Shown: positions 32,377-41,450, numbered from the stretch's first letter. The stretch is 64,000 bases of DNA from Pseudomonas sp. BSw22131 (GCF_026810445.1 NZ_CP113949.1:4898001-4962000); one strand, 5' to 3'. The notes: generated from the sequence alone by a model not told the origin. Translations and numbers: made by a program.

Positions 32377-33347
32377 TGCAGTCACTCTTGAAAGAACTCG
32401 CAGAGGGTCGAGGCTTCAGGCCGAGGATTCTGGTGGTTGATGACCAGCCCCTAAATATCCGTCTGATCCATGAGCTGTTCAAAGATGAATGCGATGTGAT
32501 CATGGCAATGGAGGGCGAGCAGGCCCTTCTGAAATGCGAAACGCAATACCCGGATTTAATTATTCTGGATGTATTGATGCCTGATATGTCCGGCCATGAA
32601 GTTTGCCGAAGGCTGAAAGCAGAGAGCAGAACCTGTGACATCCCTGTTGTATTCCTGACGGCTCAGGAAGAGGAGGCTGATGAAATGCTCGGATTTGCTT
32701 TGGGGGCCGTTGATTTTATATCCAAACCTATAAAGGCACCGTTGGTGCGTGCCAGGATCAAAACGCATTTAGCGTTAAAACTACAATCTGACCTGTTCAA
32801 ATCCATTGCGCTGACAGATGGTCTGACCGGTATCGCCAATCGTAGACGTTTCGACGAACATCTACAGCGGGATTGGTTACAGTGCGCGCGAAATACTGAA
32901 TATTTATCTCTACTGATGATCGATGTCGACCATTTCAAAAGTTACAACGATCATTACGGGCATCAACAGGGAGATAAGTGTTTGCAGCAGGTTGCACGCG
33001 CCATAAAAAGCATCTTAAAGCGCCCGTACGACTTGGCGGCACGATACGGAGGTGAAGAGTTTGCCTGTGTGCTGCCTAATACCGAGAGCATTGGCGCTGC
33101 GGAGATAGCCCGGCAAATGCTCGACAGGATTCGCGAGTTAAAAATAGAACACGCTACCTCACAGACATACCCGTTTATCACCGTAAGTATTGGCGTTGCC
33201 ACGCAAATTCCTACGGCAGGTTCCCTGCCAAGCTGGCTTGTCAGCGAGGCCGATATACAGCTTTACCGTGCCAAACAAAGGGGCCGTAATAGGTGGAGTA
33301 CTGCTGACCAGCCGGCAGAGGCCTGTGACAAATTGCTCTCTAACTAA
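32376..33347 (+). CDS. response regulator with diguanylate cyclase output (REC-GGDEF)
   Basis: A 323-residue protein. Receiver domain 20-135 with Asp65 (LIILDVLMPDMSGHEV) and a GGDEF domain about 155-315 with ARYGGEEFACVLP. An inhibitory I-site RPYD lies five residues before GGEEF, so it should make c-di-GMP and be feedback-inhibited. The ATG at 32376 overlaps the kinase stop, a sign of coupled translation; a TTG three bases earlier in the same frame is less likely. It is the likely partner of the hybrid kinase through the Hpt domain. WspR-like in logic. Confidence 0.93.
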   Translation: MQSLLKELAEGRGFRPRILVVDDQPLNIRLIHELFKDECDVIMAMEGEQALLKCETQYPDLIILDVLMPDMSGHEVCRRLKAESRTCDIPVVFLTAQEEEADEMLGFALGAVDFISKPIKAPLVRARIKTHLALKLQSDLFKSIALTDGLTGIANRRRFDEHLQRDWLQCARNTEYLSLLMIDVDHFKSYNDHYGHQQGDKCLQQVARAIKSILKRPYDLAARYGGEEFACVLPNTESIGAAEIARQMLDRIRELKIEHATSQTYPFITVSIGVATQIPTAGSLPSWLVSEADIQLYRAKQRGRNRWSTADQPAEACDKLLSN

Positions 33348-33405
33348 ATGCTCGTGCAGCCTTACTAATAAGAGCTTCTTGCCGACAACGGCAAACCCTG
33401 GGTAG

Positions 33406-33594
33406 CGCTTCGGGCACGCCGAGGGCGATGAGGTGGTGGTTGCGATCAGTCACCTGTTGCTGCTCAATCTTCGGCGTCAGGGTTTACTGTGCCGGTTGGC
33501 CGGTGCCCCCTTCGTGGTGGTGCTGCCCGGCACCGTAGAGAGTCGTAACCGTCCGGCCAAGTCATCTACCCAGCCCTGCAAAGCCAAGACATGG
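33406..33594 (+). pseudogene. GGDEF-domain fragment truncated by IS66
   Basis: The frame GHAEGDEVVVAISHLLLLNL then LCRLAGAPFVVVLPGT follows the central part of a GGDEF domain, but the signature is AGAPF instead of GGDEF and the flanks are lost. It runs into the IS66 end at about 33595. It is a decayed diguanylate cyclase gene, separate from the REC-GGDEF gene just upstream. Confidence 0.65.
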
Positions 33595-33647
33595 TGTGCG
33601 CTTAAATTTAAGTGGGCACCAGTTCTAGCCTTTTAAGCGGGTATTTC

Positions 33648-33980
33648 ATGCAGCCAACACGCCGTTCCTATTCCAAGTCCTTCAAGGCCCAAGTCGTTCA
33701 AGAGTGCGTCCAGCCCGGCGCTTCGATTGCCAGCATCGCACTCAACCATAGCCTCAACGCAAACCTCGTCCACAAATGGATTCGGCTGCAAGCGCAGAAA
33801 AGCACAGCGCTGCAACCTGCATTTATTCCGCTCCCCATGCCGCTGACGGGAGCAAACTCGCAAGCTGCATCGTCGAATATCTGTGTTGAAATCCAGCACC
33901 CGCGTGGCACTGTCAAAGTGAACTGGCCGACTGAAAATGCCGCTGCCTGCGCAACCTTTCTTCGAGACTTGCTGCGATGA
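33648..33980 (+). CDS. tnpA: IS66 TnpA
   Basis: A 110-residue protein from ATG 33648 (MQPTRRSYSKSFKAQVVQEC) with a helix-turn-helix of the transposase_8/InsE type (ASIASIALNHSLNANLVHKW). A longer frame from 33612 starts in the IS end. It overlaps tnpB by 4 bp. In IS66 elements it supports transposition by TnpC, probably through DNA binding. Confidence 0.85.
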   Translation: MQPTRRSYSKSFKAQVVQECVQPGASIASIALNHSLNANLVHKWIRLQAQKSTALQPAFIPLPMPLTGANSQAASSNICVEIQHPRGTVKVNWPTENAAACATFLRDLLR

Positions 33981-34312
33981 TCCGCATCGACTCCATCTGG
34001 CTTGCCACCGAGCCGATGGACATGCGCGCTGGCACCGAAACGGCGTTGGCCAGGGTGATTGCGGTGTTCGGTGCGGCGCAGCCGCACTGTGCTTATCTGT
34101 TCGCCAACCGCCGCGCCAATCGCATGAAAGTGCTGGTGTATGACGGCTTTGGAGTCTGGCTGGCGGCGCGCCGGTTGAACCAAGGCAAGTTTCACTGGCC
34201 TAGCAATCGCCATGGCTCTGAAATGGAACTGAATACCGAGCAACTTCAGGCATTGGTGCTGGGTTTGCCGTGGCAACGCGCAGGTTCTGGAGGCGCGATC
34301 ACACTGCTTTAA
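33977..34312 (+). CDS. tnpB: IS66 TnpB (Orf2 family)
   Basis: A 111-residue protein with the conserved IS66 Orf2 signatures: EPMDMRAGTETALARV and the RRANRMKVLVYDGFGVWLAA block (normally FRNRRRDRIKLLWWDGDG). It overlaps tnpA by 4 bp and is followed by tnpC after 61 bp. Needed for IS66 movement; exact role unknown. Confidence 0.88.
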   Translation: MIRIDSIWLATEPMDMRAGTETALARVIAVFGAAQPHCAYLFANRRANRMKVLVYDGFGVWLAARRLNQGKFHWPSNRHGSEMELNTEQLQALVLGLPWQRAGSGGAITLL

Positions 34313-34373
34313 CGGTCGCTATTAGCCTATCGGTCTATCGCTGTGAATTGCCTGCTCTGGCAAAATCCGCAGC

Positions 34374-35984
34374 ATGACTTCGCTCCCAAATATCGATCAT
34401 CTGGCACCTGAACAACTGCGCGCCTTGGCGGCGCAGTTGATGCAGCGTGTCCAGACGCTCGACCACCAGGTAGACACGCTGGGCAAGACGGTCGAGACGC
34501 TCGACCAACAAGTCGAAACGATGGGTAAAACCGTTGAGACGATGGGCAAGAAGATCCATCGCGATCAGACGGTCATCGAGAAACTGACCCTTGAGGTCGC
34601 GCATCTCAAACGCATGAAGTTTGCCAAGCGCAGCGAGCAGATGAGTCCTGAGCAAGCGAGCCTGCTCGACCATCTGATCGATACAGATATCGCGGCGATT
34701 GAAGCCGAGCTTCAAGCCTTGCAACCGACTCCGGCATCGCCCGAGAAAAAGCAAAAGCCCAAGCGCACGGCACTGCCCGCTGAGTTTCCGCGCACACTGA
34801 TCCATCACGAACCGGACAACACCCACTGCCCATGCGGCTGCGCCCTCAAGCGTATCGGCGAACATGTCAGCGAGAAGCTCGACTACACGCCCGGCGTGTT
34901 TAGCGTTGAACGCCATGTGCGTGGCAAATGGGTCTGCGATGACTGCGAAACGCTCATCCAGGCACCGGTTCCGGCGCAGGTCATTGATAAGGGCATCCCG
35001 ACTGCCGGCCTGCTGGCCCACGTCATGATCGCCAAGTTTGCTGACCATCTGCCGCTTTATCGTCAGGAGTCGATCTTCGGTCGAGCGGGCCTGGCGATTC
35101 CACGCTCAACACTGGCTCAATGGGTTGGCATGACTGGGGTTCAGTTGCAGCCGCTGGTGGATGCGCTACGCGAGGTGGTACTCGGCCAACAAGTTATTCA
35201 TGCCGATGAAACACCCGTTCAAATGCTCATGCCGGGAACAAAGAAAACCCACCGATCCTATGTTTGGGCCTACGCCACCACCCAGTTCTGCGAAACGGCG
35301 TCTGTGGTTTACGACTTCAGTCCCAGTCGCGCCGGTGAGCATGCCCGCAACTTCCTTAATGACTGGAAGGGCAAACTGGTCTGCGATGATTTTGGCGGCT
35401 ACAAGGCAAGCTTCGAACTCGGCGTGACCGAGATCGGTTGCATGGCTCATGCGCGTCGCAAATTCTTCGAACTGCACGCTACCAATAAAAGCACGCTCGC
35501 CGAGCAAGCCCTGCGCTACATCCAGTTGCTGTACGAAATCGAAAGCGAAGCCCGCGATCTGGAACCGGACTTACGCCGCCGAATACGGCAAGAAAAAGCC
35601 GTCCCGGTAATGGATATGTTGCATGCCTGGATGCTCGCTCAGCGTGACCTCGTGCCCGAGGGCTCGGCCATCAGCAGGGCACTCGATTACAGCCTGAAAC
35701 GCTGGACAGCGCTGTCGCGCTACCTCGACGACGGGGCTGTACCCATAGACAACAACTGGGCAGAGAACCAGATCCGACCATGGGCTCTCGGACGCAAGAA
35801 CTGGCTCTTCGCAGGGTCGTTACGCAGCGGAAAACGGGCGGCGGCGATCATGAGTCTGATCCAGTCTGCACGTCTGAATGGTCATGATCCGTACGCCTAT
35901 TTGAAGGATGTTCTTACGCGCCTGCCGACGCAGCGGGCGACTGAAGTCGATCAATTGCTGCCGTATAAGTGGCAACTGGATTAA
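34374..35984 (+). CDS. tnpC: IS66 transposase TnpC
   Basis: A 536-residue DDE transposase. N-terminal leucine-zipper-like heptads (VDTLGKTVETLDQQVETMGK), a zinc finger (CPCGCALKRIG, then CDDCETL), and the catalytic core with IHADETPVQML, LVCDDFGGYKASF and IDNNWAENQIRPWALGRKNW. Full length, no frameshift. Its last 30 codons are closely related to the orphan IS66 tail at 38302-38423, which belongs to a different IS66 member. Confidence 0.93.
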   Translation: MTSLPNIDHLAPEQLRALAAQLMQRVQTLDHQVDTLGKTVETLDQQVETMGKTVETMGKKIHRDQTVIEKLTLEVAHLKRMKFAKRSEQMSPEQASLLDHLIDTDIAAIEAELQALQPTPASPEKKQKPKRTALPAEFPRTLIHHEPDNTHCPCGCALKRIGEHVSEKLDYTPGVFSVERHVRGKWVCDDCETLIQAPVPAQVIDKGIPTAGLLAHVMIAKFADHLPLYRQESIFGRAGLAIPRSTLAQWVGMTGVQLQPLVDALREVVLGQQVIHADETPVQMLMPGTKKTHRSYVWAYATTQFCETASVVYDFSPSRAGEHARNFLNDWKGKLVCDDFGGYKASFELGVTEIGCMAHARRKFFELHATNKSTLAEQALRYIQLLYEIESEARDLEPDLRRRIRQEKAVPVMDMLHAWMLAQRDLVPEGSAISRALDYSLKRWTALSRYLDDGAVPIDNNWAENQIRPWALGRKNWLFAGSLRSGKRAAAIMSLIQSARLNGHDPYAYLKDVLTRLPTQRATEVDQLLPYKWQLD

Positions 35985-36015
35985 ATACCCTAGGCGATAT
36001 GCGCGCATGCATGCC

Positions 36016-36624
36016 TTAAAAGTTATATGGCTCAAGCTCTGCAAGCTGGGACAGCAGGATTAAATGCTCCACTGTTTTTAGTTTCTCAACATGATCAACA
36101 GATGCCGACCCGCCAAGCATTAACGCTGGAACAAAACCATACATTTCATCATGGCGCAACGTGCCGAGCTTTTTCTTCGCCGGTGTGAACAAGTCATCGA
36201 AATCGTTATACTCAACTTCTGTAGATAGAAGAAAGTTTTGTAGCTCTCTATCCATCTCATCACTAGTAATTTCAAAGTCATGAATGACACACCGAGAAAT
36301 ACAGCTAGTGATTTTAAGTGAAAATCCTGTTTTTTCGCCCCATAGGTACAGGTCACCAAATGCGCTGCGGGCAATCAGGTGGTAGGTATCGCGCTTTTCA
36401 AATTTGGTCCCTTCAATCCATGACGCTACCACCCCTTCGTATTCTTGCGGGTTAACTATCCAGAAAATTCCCTCACCGTAACCGCACCAGCCGTGTTCGA
36501 CCCAGTATTCCAACAACTTATTGGGTAGCTTACCTCTATAGAGTTCAATACTTGACGTTGGTACTTCCTGCCGATCAACAGGCCCGCCAAAGGTTTGTAA
36601 AAAAATTGAAAATACTTCATCCAT
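36016..36624 (-). CDS. immunity protein, GAD-like/DUF1851 (Tdi type)
   Basis: About 202 residues from ATG 36624 (MDEVFSIFLQTFGGPVDRQE), with an AGGGG site 7 nt upstream. The N-terminal ~95 residues fit a GAD-like domain (LPNKLLEYWVEHGWCGYGEG, FWIVNPQEYE); the C-terminal part fits DUF1851 (LGTLRHDEMYGFVPALMLGG). This two-domain layout is that of Tdi immunity proteins paired with Ntox15-type Tde DNases of type VI systems. It lies 12 bp after the toxin stop, on the same strand. It should bind and block the neighbouring toxin in the producing cell. Confidence 0.8.
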   Translation of the reverse strand: MDEVFSIFLQTFGGPVDRQEVPTSSIELYRGKLPNKLLEYWVEHGWCGYGEGIFWIVNPQEYEGVVASWIEGTKFEKRDTYHLIARSAFGDLYLWGEKTGFSLKITSCISRCVIHDFEITSDEMDRELQNFLLSTEVEYNDFDDLFTPAKKKLGTLRHDEMYGFVPALMLGGSASVDHVEKLKTVEHLILLSQLAELEPYNF

Positions 36625-36635
36625 AGCTTTTCCCC

Positions 36636-38003
36636 TTAACATTTATGCAGCTTTACATTGAGATAGGTGTCACCACGTAAAGTTGCTGGCACTGCCTCCA
36701 CGGCCTTTTTCAAATTTTTAATTTTTGGCCCCCACTGAGGGCCTATGCTGGAGTTGACTTGTCGGTCACCGAAATCGGCGATGATATCTTTCCCGCCAGC
36801 GCTCAGATCAGGGTTGTGTAGTCCTGCAAGGTTCGACATCGTTTCCTTGGCTTTTTTCACACTCTCTGCTTTCGCAGCTACGGGGCCTAGCGTTTTCGAA
36901 TATTCCCTTTGAAATCGTGTTTGCAAGCTGGCTTGTAAATGTTTTCGAGCCCGTCGGGCAGCCGTTTGGCTACGCTTCGCCGGATTGGCGATATTCTCTA
37001 AATACTCATCAACCGTCAGCCGATTCAGCCCGTCCTCCTGCCCCTTCAATTGCCGCTCGAACTCTCCGACTTTAGAGGCCGGCATCTTGTCTGCCTTGAA
37101 GCATTCGACGTCATGGCGCGGCATAGTATTTGGCTTGCCCTTGGGCGGCTCTTTGTCTTTTCCAGATGGACTGTTCGGTGGTGGTTCCTGCGGCCCAAGT
37201 GCGCCTCTGCGAGGCTCTGCCGTTTGTAGGTCAGGGTGTTTTTTCAATGCTTCTTCGTGCTTGAGCATCCACTGGCCAAGCTTTGCACCTCGCTCGCTGC
37301 CTCGCATTTCGGTTGCGAGCACCCTTGCGTTTCCACGGCCTCGCGTCAGATAAGCAACGATAGCGCTTAGCAGGAGAATCACTACGGCCTCATGGGAGCG
37401 TGCAATATCCCACGCACCTTGTTGTGCTGCCATGCTGTCATCGGAAAAGGAACTCAACGGATTGCCGGTTCGCTCTCGAGGGCCGTTCCAAGCGGTGGAA
37501 ACCCCACGAATGTAGCCCGTAGCTATCGGCTTAAGGCCTTCTGTGAAGAATTCAGCAATCGAGGCCAGCCCCAGTACTCCAAGAATCCAAGTTCCCGCTT
37601 GCACTCCGACCAGTGCTCCTGCCGTCGCGCCTGGGAACGCGCCGATGCCGCCAGCAAGTAATCCGATCCCTCCACCTATCGTAGCGCCAGTTAACGCACT
37701 GCCGATAATGATCATGGCCATGTCGACCACTGCGCTAATCATCTCATCAAGGATGCTTCGAATATCAAGGTCAGAAAAGCGCTTCAGGATGCTGTTGGCG
37801 GCCTCTTTTTCGCCCAGATCACAAGCTCGGCGGACACATCTGACCCGGCGATAAATCAGATCGATACTAGGTACATTTATGGAGCTGGGTGGGCTGAGAG
37901 GATTCATGCCCCTTTCGCGTTCCCCTATGCCGCGCTTACTAAATAGGCGTTCGGCATAAGCCTCGATATCGAGCCAACTGGGGATCCTTGTCCATAAAGG
38001 CAT
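36636..38003 (-). CDS. Ntox15-like (Tde-type) DNase effector with glycine-zipper segment
   Basis: A 455-residue protein with a good AGGAG site before ATG 38003. Residues ~90-150 form hydrophobic Gly-rich helices (GSALTGATIGGGIGLLAGGI, ATAGALVGVQAGTWILGVLG) with GxxxG spacing, as in the glycine zipper that helps Tde effectors cross the target membrane. A second hydrophobic helix is near 208-220. The C-terminal domain (~300-455) has HNPD at 396-399 in LAGLHNPDLSAGG, the HxxD active-site motif of Ntox15 (Toxin_43) nucleases. There is no PAAR domain, VgrG or adaptor gene nearby, so it must rely on a type VI system elsewhere. The downstream gene is its immunity protein. Confidence 0.78.
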   Translation of the reverse strand: MPLWTRIPSWLDIEAYAERLFSKRGIGERERGMNPLSPPSSINVPSIDLIYRRVRCVRRACDLGEKEAANSILKRFSDLDIRSILDEMISAVVDMAMIIIGSALTGATIGGGIGLLAGGIGAFPGATAGALVGVQAGTWILGVLGLASIAEFFTEGLKPIATGYIRGVSTAWNGPRERTGNPLSSFSDDSMAAQQGAWDIARSHEAVVILLLSAIVAYLTRGRGNARVLATEMRGSERGAKLGQWMLKHEEALKKHPDLQTAEPRRGALGPQEPPPNSPSGKDKEPPKGKPNTMPRHDVECFKADKMPASKVGEFERQLKGQEDGLNRLTVDEYLENIANPAKRSQTAARRARKHLQASLQTRFQREYSKTLGPVAAKAESVKKAKETMSNLAGLHNPDLSAGGKDIIADFGDRQVNSSIGPQWGPKIKNLKKAVEAVPATLRGDTYLNVKLHKC

Positions 38004-38301
38004 TCATCGCTCCTGCGTTCTGGGGGAGAATTTGGAAAGCTAAACTTTGTGCCATGTTATGTCAAAAGTGATTTCAAGGGGTCAAAACCTTGAAGGTAGC
38101 GGCAGTCGAAAGGCTCGTGCCAAAAGATTCCCGCTCCCCTGTGGTTCAGGCAGTGCGACGCAGAGTCAGGATACTCACGTCGGACGTCTAAAAATTTACC
38201 TACTAGATGACTTCGCCAGACGCATACAGAGAGTCAGTCCAGAGTCATGGCGCTGGAACTTGAGCAATCGGTCGCGGGGCTGGCGCACAAGACCCGGCAA
38301 C
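38004..38301. other. gene-free stretch upstream of the effector
   Basis: About 300 bp without a recognisable gene. It may hold the effector promoter (38010-38060 is AT-rich, aaattctccc and ctaaactttg). No VgrG, adaptor (DUF2169/DUF4123) or PAAR remnant could be read. Confidence 0.4.
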
Positions 38302-38423
38302 TATGCGTACTTAAAGGATGTCCTCAATCGCCTGCCTACGCAGCGGGCGAGTCAGATTGCCGAGTTGTAGCCACACAAGTGGACGCCCGTTTAATTACGC
38401 AAGGTGTTTTGGGCGGACGCTCA
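38302..38423 (+). pseudogene. 3' tail of a second IS66 tnpC with its right end
   Basis: The frame YAYLKDVLNRLPTQRASQIA followed by EL and, after one stop-creating change, PHKW is the end of an IS66 TnpC. The reverse complement of the following sequence begins GTGAGCGTCCGCCC, a typical IS66 terminal repeat (end near 38423). The rest of the element is gone. Together with the intact IS66 at 33.6-36.0 kb it brackets the effector/immunity pair. Confidence 0.75.
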
Positions 38424-38446
38424 CCATGTCCCGCGCCTCTGGAATC

Positions 38447-39079
38447 TCATCTCCCGGATATAAATGCCAAGCGGCAAGCCAACCCTATGAACACCGCGCC
38501 AAGAACTTGATTAAGGCGCTTGGCAATCTGGGCATTTGTAGCCAGCTTGCTTCCAACCTTACTCGCCAACAAAATCACAGATCCGTTCACGAGCAAGCCA
38601 ATGACGTTCAAGATGGTCGCGAATAGCAGCATCTGAACGACCATCGAACCTTTCGAGGGGTCAACGAATTGTGGAAATAGCGCTAAGACAAAGAGTGCCA
38701 TTTTTGGGTTTAGCAGATTGGTCACCAGACCTTGCCGGAAAATACGCAGCAGAGGCGTAGATGCAAGGGTTCCATTGGCCTTCAGCGGCAATGCAGTGGA
38801 TGTAAATGCTTTCCAGGCAAGAAATGCTAGATAAGCAGCACCCACGAACCGGACGACGTCGTATGCAGTGGGGATATTGATCAACAATTGTGATAGTCCC
38901 AAGGCCGCAGCTAGTGCGTGACAGTAGGTGCCTACCTGGATGCCTGCCAGCGACACGAAACCCGACGCCCTTCCTTGGCTCATGCTCCGGGAAGCAATCA
39001 ATAGCATATCTGGGCCTGGAGTCAGCGTAAGCGCAAGGCAAGCACCTGCGAAAAGTACTGCTACGGAGATATCGATCAT
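38447..39079 (-). CDS. LysE/RhtB-family amino-acid exporter
   Basis: A 210-residue inner-membrane protein with six hydrophobic segments and the family start LTLTPGPDMLLIASRSMSQG, plus LVTNLLNPKMALFVLALFPQ. Members export amino acids or derivatives such as homoserine and threonine. The ATG at 39079 is the only good start. It stands alone between IS remnants and a broken regulator gene. Substrate cannot be told from sequence. Confidence 0.88.
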   Translation of the reverse strand: MIDISVAVLFAGACLALTLTPGPDMLLIASRSMSQGRASGFVSLAGIQVGTYCHALAAALGLSQLLINIPTAYDVVRFVGAAYLAFLAWKAFTSTALPLKANGTLASTPLLRIFRQGLVTNLLNPKMALFVLALFPQFVDPSKGSMVVQMLLFATILNVIGLLVNGSVILLASKVGSKLATNAQIAKRLNQVLGAVFIGLACRLAFISGR

Positions 39080-39399
39080 TAAAGTCCATTCCTTGGGGGC
39101 GAGGCCGTGTGTGCGAGATACCGCATTTTACGAGACGGCACTCCCTTTGAGGAGGTGTCACTCTGACCTTGACATCAGAAAGGTGTGTTCGCCAAGTGCT
39201 GACAAGAAGTGAACCGGCCCGCAAGACGTTATTGCCAGACGCTTACGCAAACCCTGATCCACAAGCGCGCTGCTGTGCCCGCGGCTAAGCCCTCGGTTAC
39301 TGCTGGATGAACGTCACGCCTATTTCTACATTGGGTCACTCTGGGGGAACACGCAGTTCGCAAGGCAACTGGACATGATGCGAATCCCCCGAGAGTTTC
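39080..39399. other. intergenic region upstream of the LysE gene
   Basis: No intact gene. A dyad actccctttgaggaggtgt (39139-39157) is reminiscent of MerR-type operators, but no MerR gene is present. The stretch 39290-39400 is open in the frame of the AraC fragment but has no recognisable domain. Confidence 0.35.
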
Positions 39400-39592
39400 T
39401 GACGCGCCCCCGGCCCAGCACGACCTGGCGCGCAAGCATGTGGCGCTGTACCTGCACCATATCAAGGGCTTGAGCAATGAAGAAGTGGCCGAGTACCCGA
39501 GTTTCAAAGACGCGGCCAACTTCCGGCGGTCCTTCAAACGCTGGACGGGAAGCATGCCGCGTTTGATTCGGCAGTTGTTTAGGTTTGATTAA
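39400..39592 (+). pseudogene. C-terminal fragment of an AraC-family regulator
   Basis: The frame DLARKHVALYLHHIKGLSNE then SFKDAANFRRSFKRWTGSMP is the second helix-turn-helix of an AraC/XylS regulator of the DUF4066-like or OruR-like type, ending at TAA 39590-39592. The first HTH and ligand domain are not found upstream. A conserved YLxF position reads YPSF, another sign of decay. Confidence 0.75.
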
Positions 39593-39806
39593 AGACGACA
39601 AAGCGCGTTATCAGCCAATGCGTCGGCAAGAGATTTATAACGTTGGTGATGTTCGTATTTTAAAACCGCAGGTTGGATAGCCAGCTAAAAATAATCCCTC
39701 TGATAGCTTTATTTAAATGGACTTATCAGTCATTTGGATAAAAGCCGGCGCATCGGATAAGCAGCCATGAATAACTGACTTTAAGTTGTAACTCGCGGCG
39801 TTTTTC

Positions 39807-41450
39807 AAGGTAGTTGTCGCGTCACCGTCTAACTATGCCGCTCTTTTCTCGACCTGTTGCTCTCGATCCGGATTCAGCAGCACGGTGCCAATCGGCTTCC
39901 AGTTACGCGTCCGACCTGACCAACGCTCCGGTTTGTTTTCCTTCGCTCGTTCGTACAGCTCATGTCGCTGGGCCAAGACCTGATGATCCAGTCCTCGATG
40001 CCGCTCAGCCGGTGTGACGAACCGGATGCGGCTATGTCGGTGCTCGTTGTTGTACCAGCGCATAAACCCCTCACCCAAGCCCGAGCAGCATCCAAACTGG
40101 CAAAACCATCCTGCGGCCATTGCGGGCAGTATTTCAGGGTTCTAAACAGCGACTCCGAGTAGGGATTGTCGTTGCTGACACGCGGTCGGCCACGTGACGG
40201 GGTGATGCCCAGGTCGTACATTTTGCTCAGCAGTGTCACCGACTTCATCGGTGCACCGTTGTCCGAGTGCAGCACCAGCGGTTCGCGTAAACACTGCTCG
40301 CCTATCACGCTGCGTTGCAGCAGTGCGGCGGCTTTCTCGCCGCTCTCCACGTCGTAGACCTCCCAGCCCACGGCCTTGCGGCTGTAAATATCCTCGATCA
40401 GATAGAGGTAGTAATACTTGCCGCGTACCGGCGACGGCAGATACGTGATGTCCCACGACCACACCTGATTGGGTGCGTTGGCTGCGTGTGTTGTCGGTGC
40501 TGCGTGTCTTCTGGGCCGCAGGCTACGGCCTCGATGTTGCTGCTGGCCCGCTGCGCGCAAGACGCGATAAAACGTCGACTCCGACGCCAGATAACAGGCT
40601 TGGTCGGCCAGTCGCGGCACGATCTGGCTTGGCGGCAAGTGGGCATACTGCGGGCTGTTACACAGCGTCACAATGGCCTGTCGCTCTGCTCGGTCAGCGC
40701 ATTTCGTGGCGTTGGCCGTGTGACCGTCGTACGGGCGTCGGTCTGGATAGCGTCTGTTTGAGTCCACCGTTGCAAGGTGCGCAGCGACAGACCAACTTCC
40801 CGACAGGCCCTGATTTTTCTGGCTCCCGCCGCGACCGCTTCGCCCAGCCAGGCCACGAGTAACTGCCGCTCTGGCAGAGACGTTAGTTGGCCTCGTCGTC
40901 GGTCGTTCCCCGTAGTCGTTGAGCTTTTTTCGCAGCACCAATAACGCGGCTGTTTCAGCGAGCGCCTTGTCTTTGCGGCGCAGTTCGCGCTCAAGTTCCT
41001 GGATGCGTTTCTTGTCTTTGCGCGCCTGGTCTCGTTCTTCTTTTTGCAGGGCCTTTTCCGATTTCTGGCCGGTGATGAAGGCTTGTCGCCAAGCCGTGAT
41101 TTGCTCGGGATAAAGGCCTTTGCGGCGGCAGTATTCACCCAGGTCGATCTCGGACAAACCGGCGGCTTCAAGCACGACAGCAAACTTGGTTTCGGCTGAC
41201 CAGTTCTCGGTCAGCGACTTGTTTTCGGACACTGCACTTCCTTCAGAACTGAGCTGTTTGCGCCAGTTGGACAAAGACATTTCGCTGACCCCTTCGCGCC
41301 GGGAAACCTCGGCCATCGACAGGTTCAGCGGGTGAAGCAGCATCTTGAGTAATGCGGCTCTGCGTTCAGGTGAATAGTACGGCACGACCAGTCTCTTTCC
41401 GCCCCCGATATACTTTTTTAGGAAAAACCGGAGAGGCGACAACTATCCTG
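39807..41450 (-). mobile_element. IS3-family insertion sequence (inactive)
   Basis: Candidate terminal inverted repeats: aaggtagttgtcgcgtcacc at 39807 and, reverse-complemented at 41431-41450, caggatagttgtcgcctctc. Between them is an IS3-type OrfA/OrfB transposase in three broken frames. The element ends ~90 bp before the GGDEF-EAL coding region. No target duplication could be confirmed. Confidence 0.7.
39833..41442 (-). pseudogene. IS3-family transposase OrfAB with three single-base indels
   Basis: OrfA (from ~41388) has two HTH-like blocks (LNLSMAEVSRREGVSEMSLS, SEIDLGEYCRRKGLYPEQIT) and a leucine-zipper region, ending near an A_AAA_AAG heptamer (~40924-40930) of the kind IS3 elements use for -1 recoding. 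The frame is lost at about 40910 (TACGGGG for TACTGGGG). OrfB resumes as LTSLPERQLLVAWLGEAVAA, shifts again at about 40690, carries the DDE core (VWSWDITYLPS, VLHSDNGAPMKS, NDNPYSESLFRTLKY), and shifts a third time at about 40072 before GFMRWYNNEHRHSRIRFVTP. It cannot make an active transposase as read. Confidence 0.85.

Larger units (their letters stand above)
33595..36009 (+). mobile_element. IS66-family insertion sequence
   Basis: Three consecutive genes tnpA, tnpB and tnpC in the IS66 arrangement. Candidate ends are GTGTGCGCTTAAAT at the left and, as reverse complement, ATGCGCGCATAT at the right (8 of 12 matching); I could not confirm the usual 8-bp target duplication. All three genes are intact, so it may be mobile. 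It interrupts a GGDEF fragment on the left and ends next to the effector/immunity pair. Confidence 0.75.
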
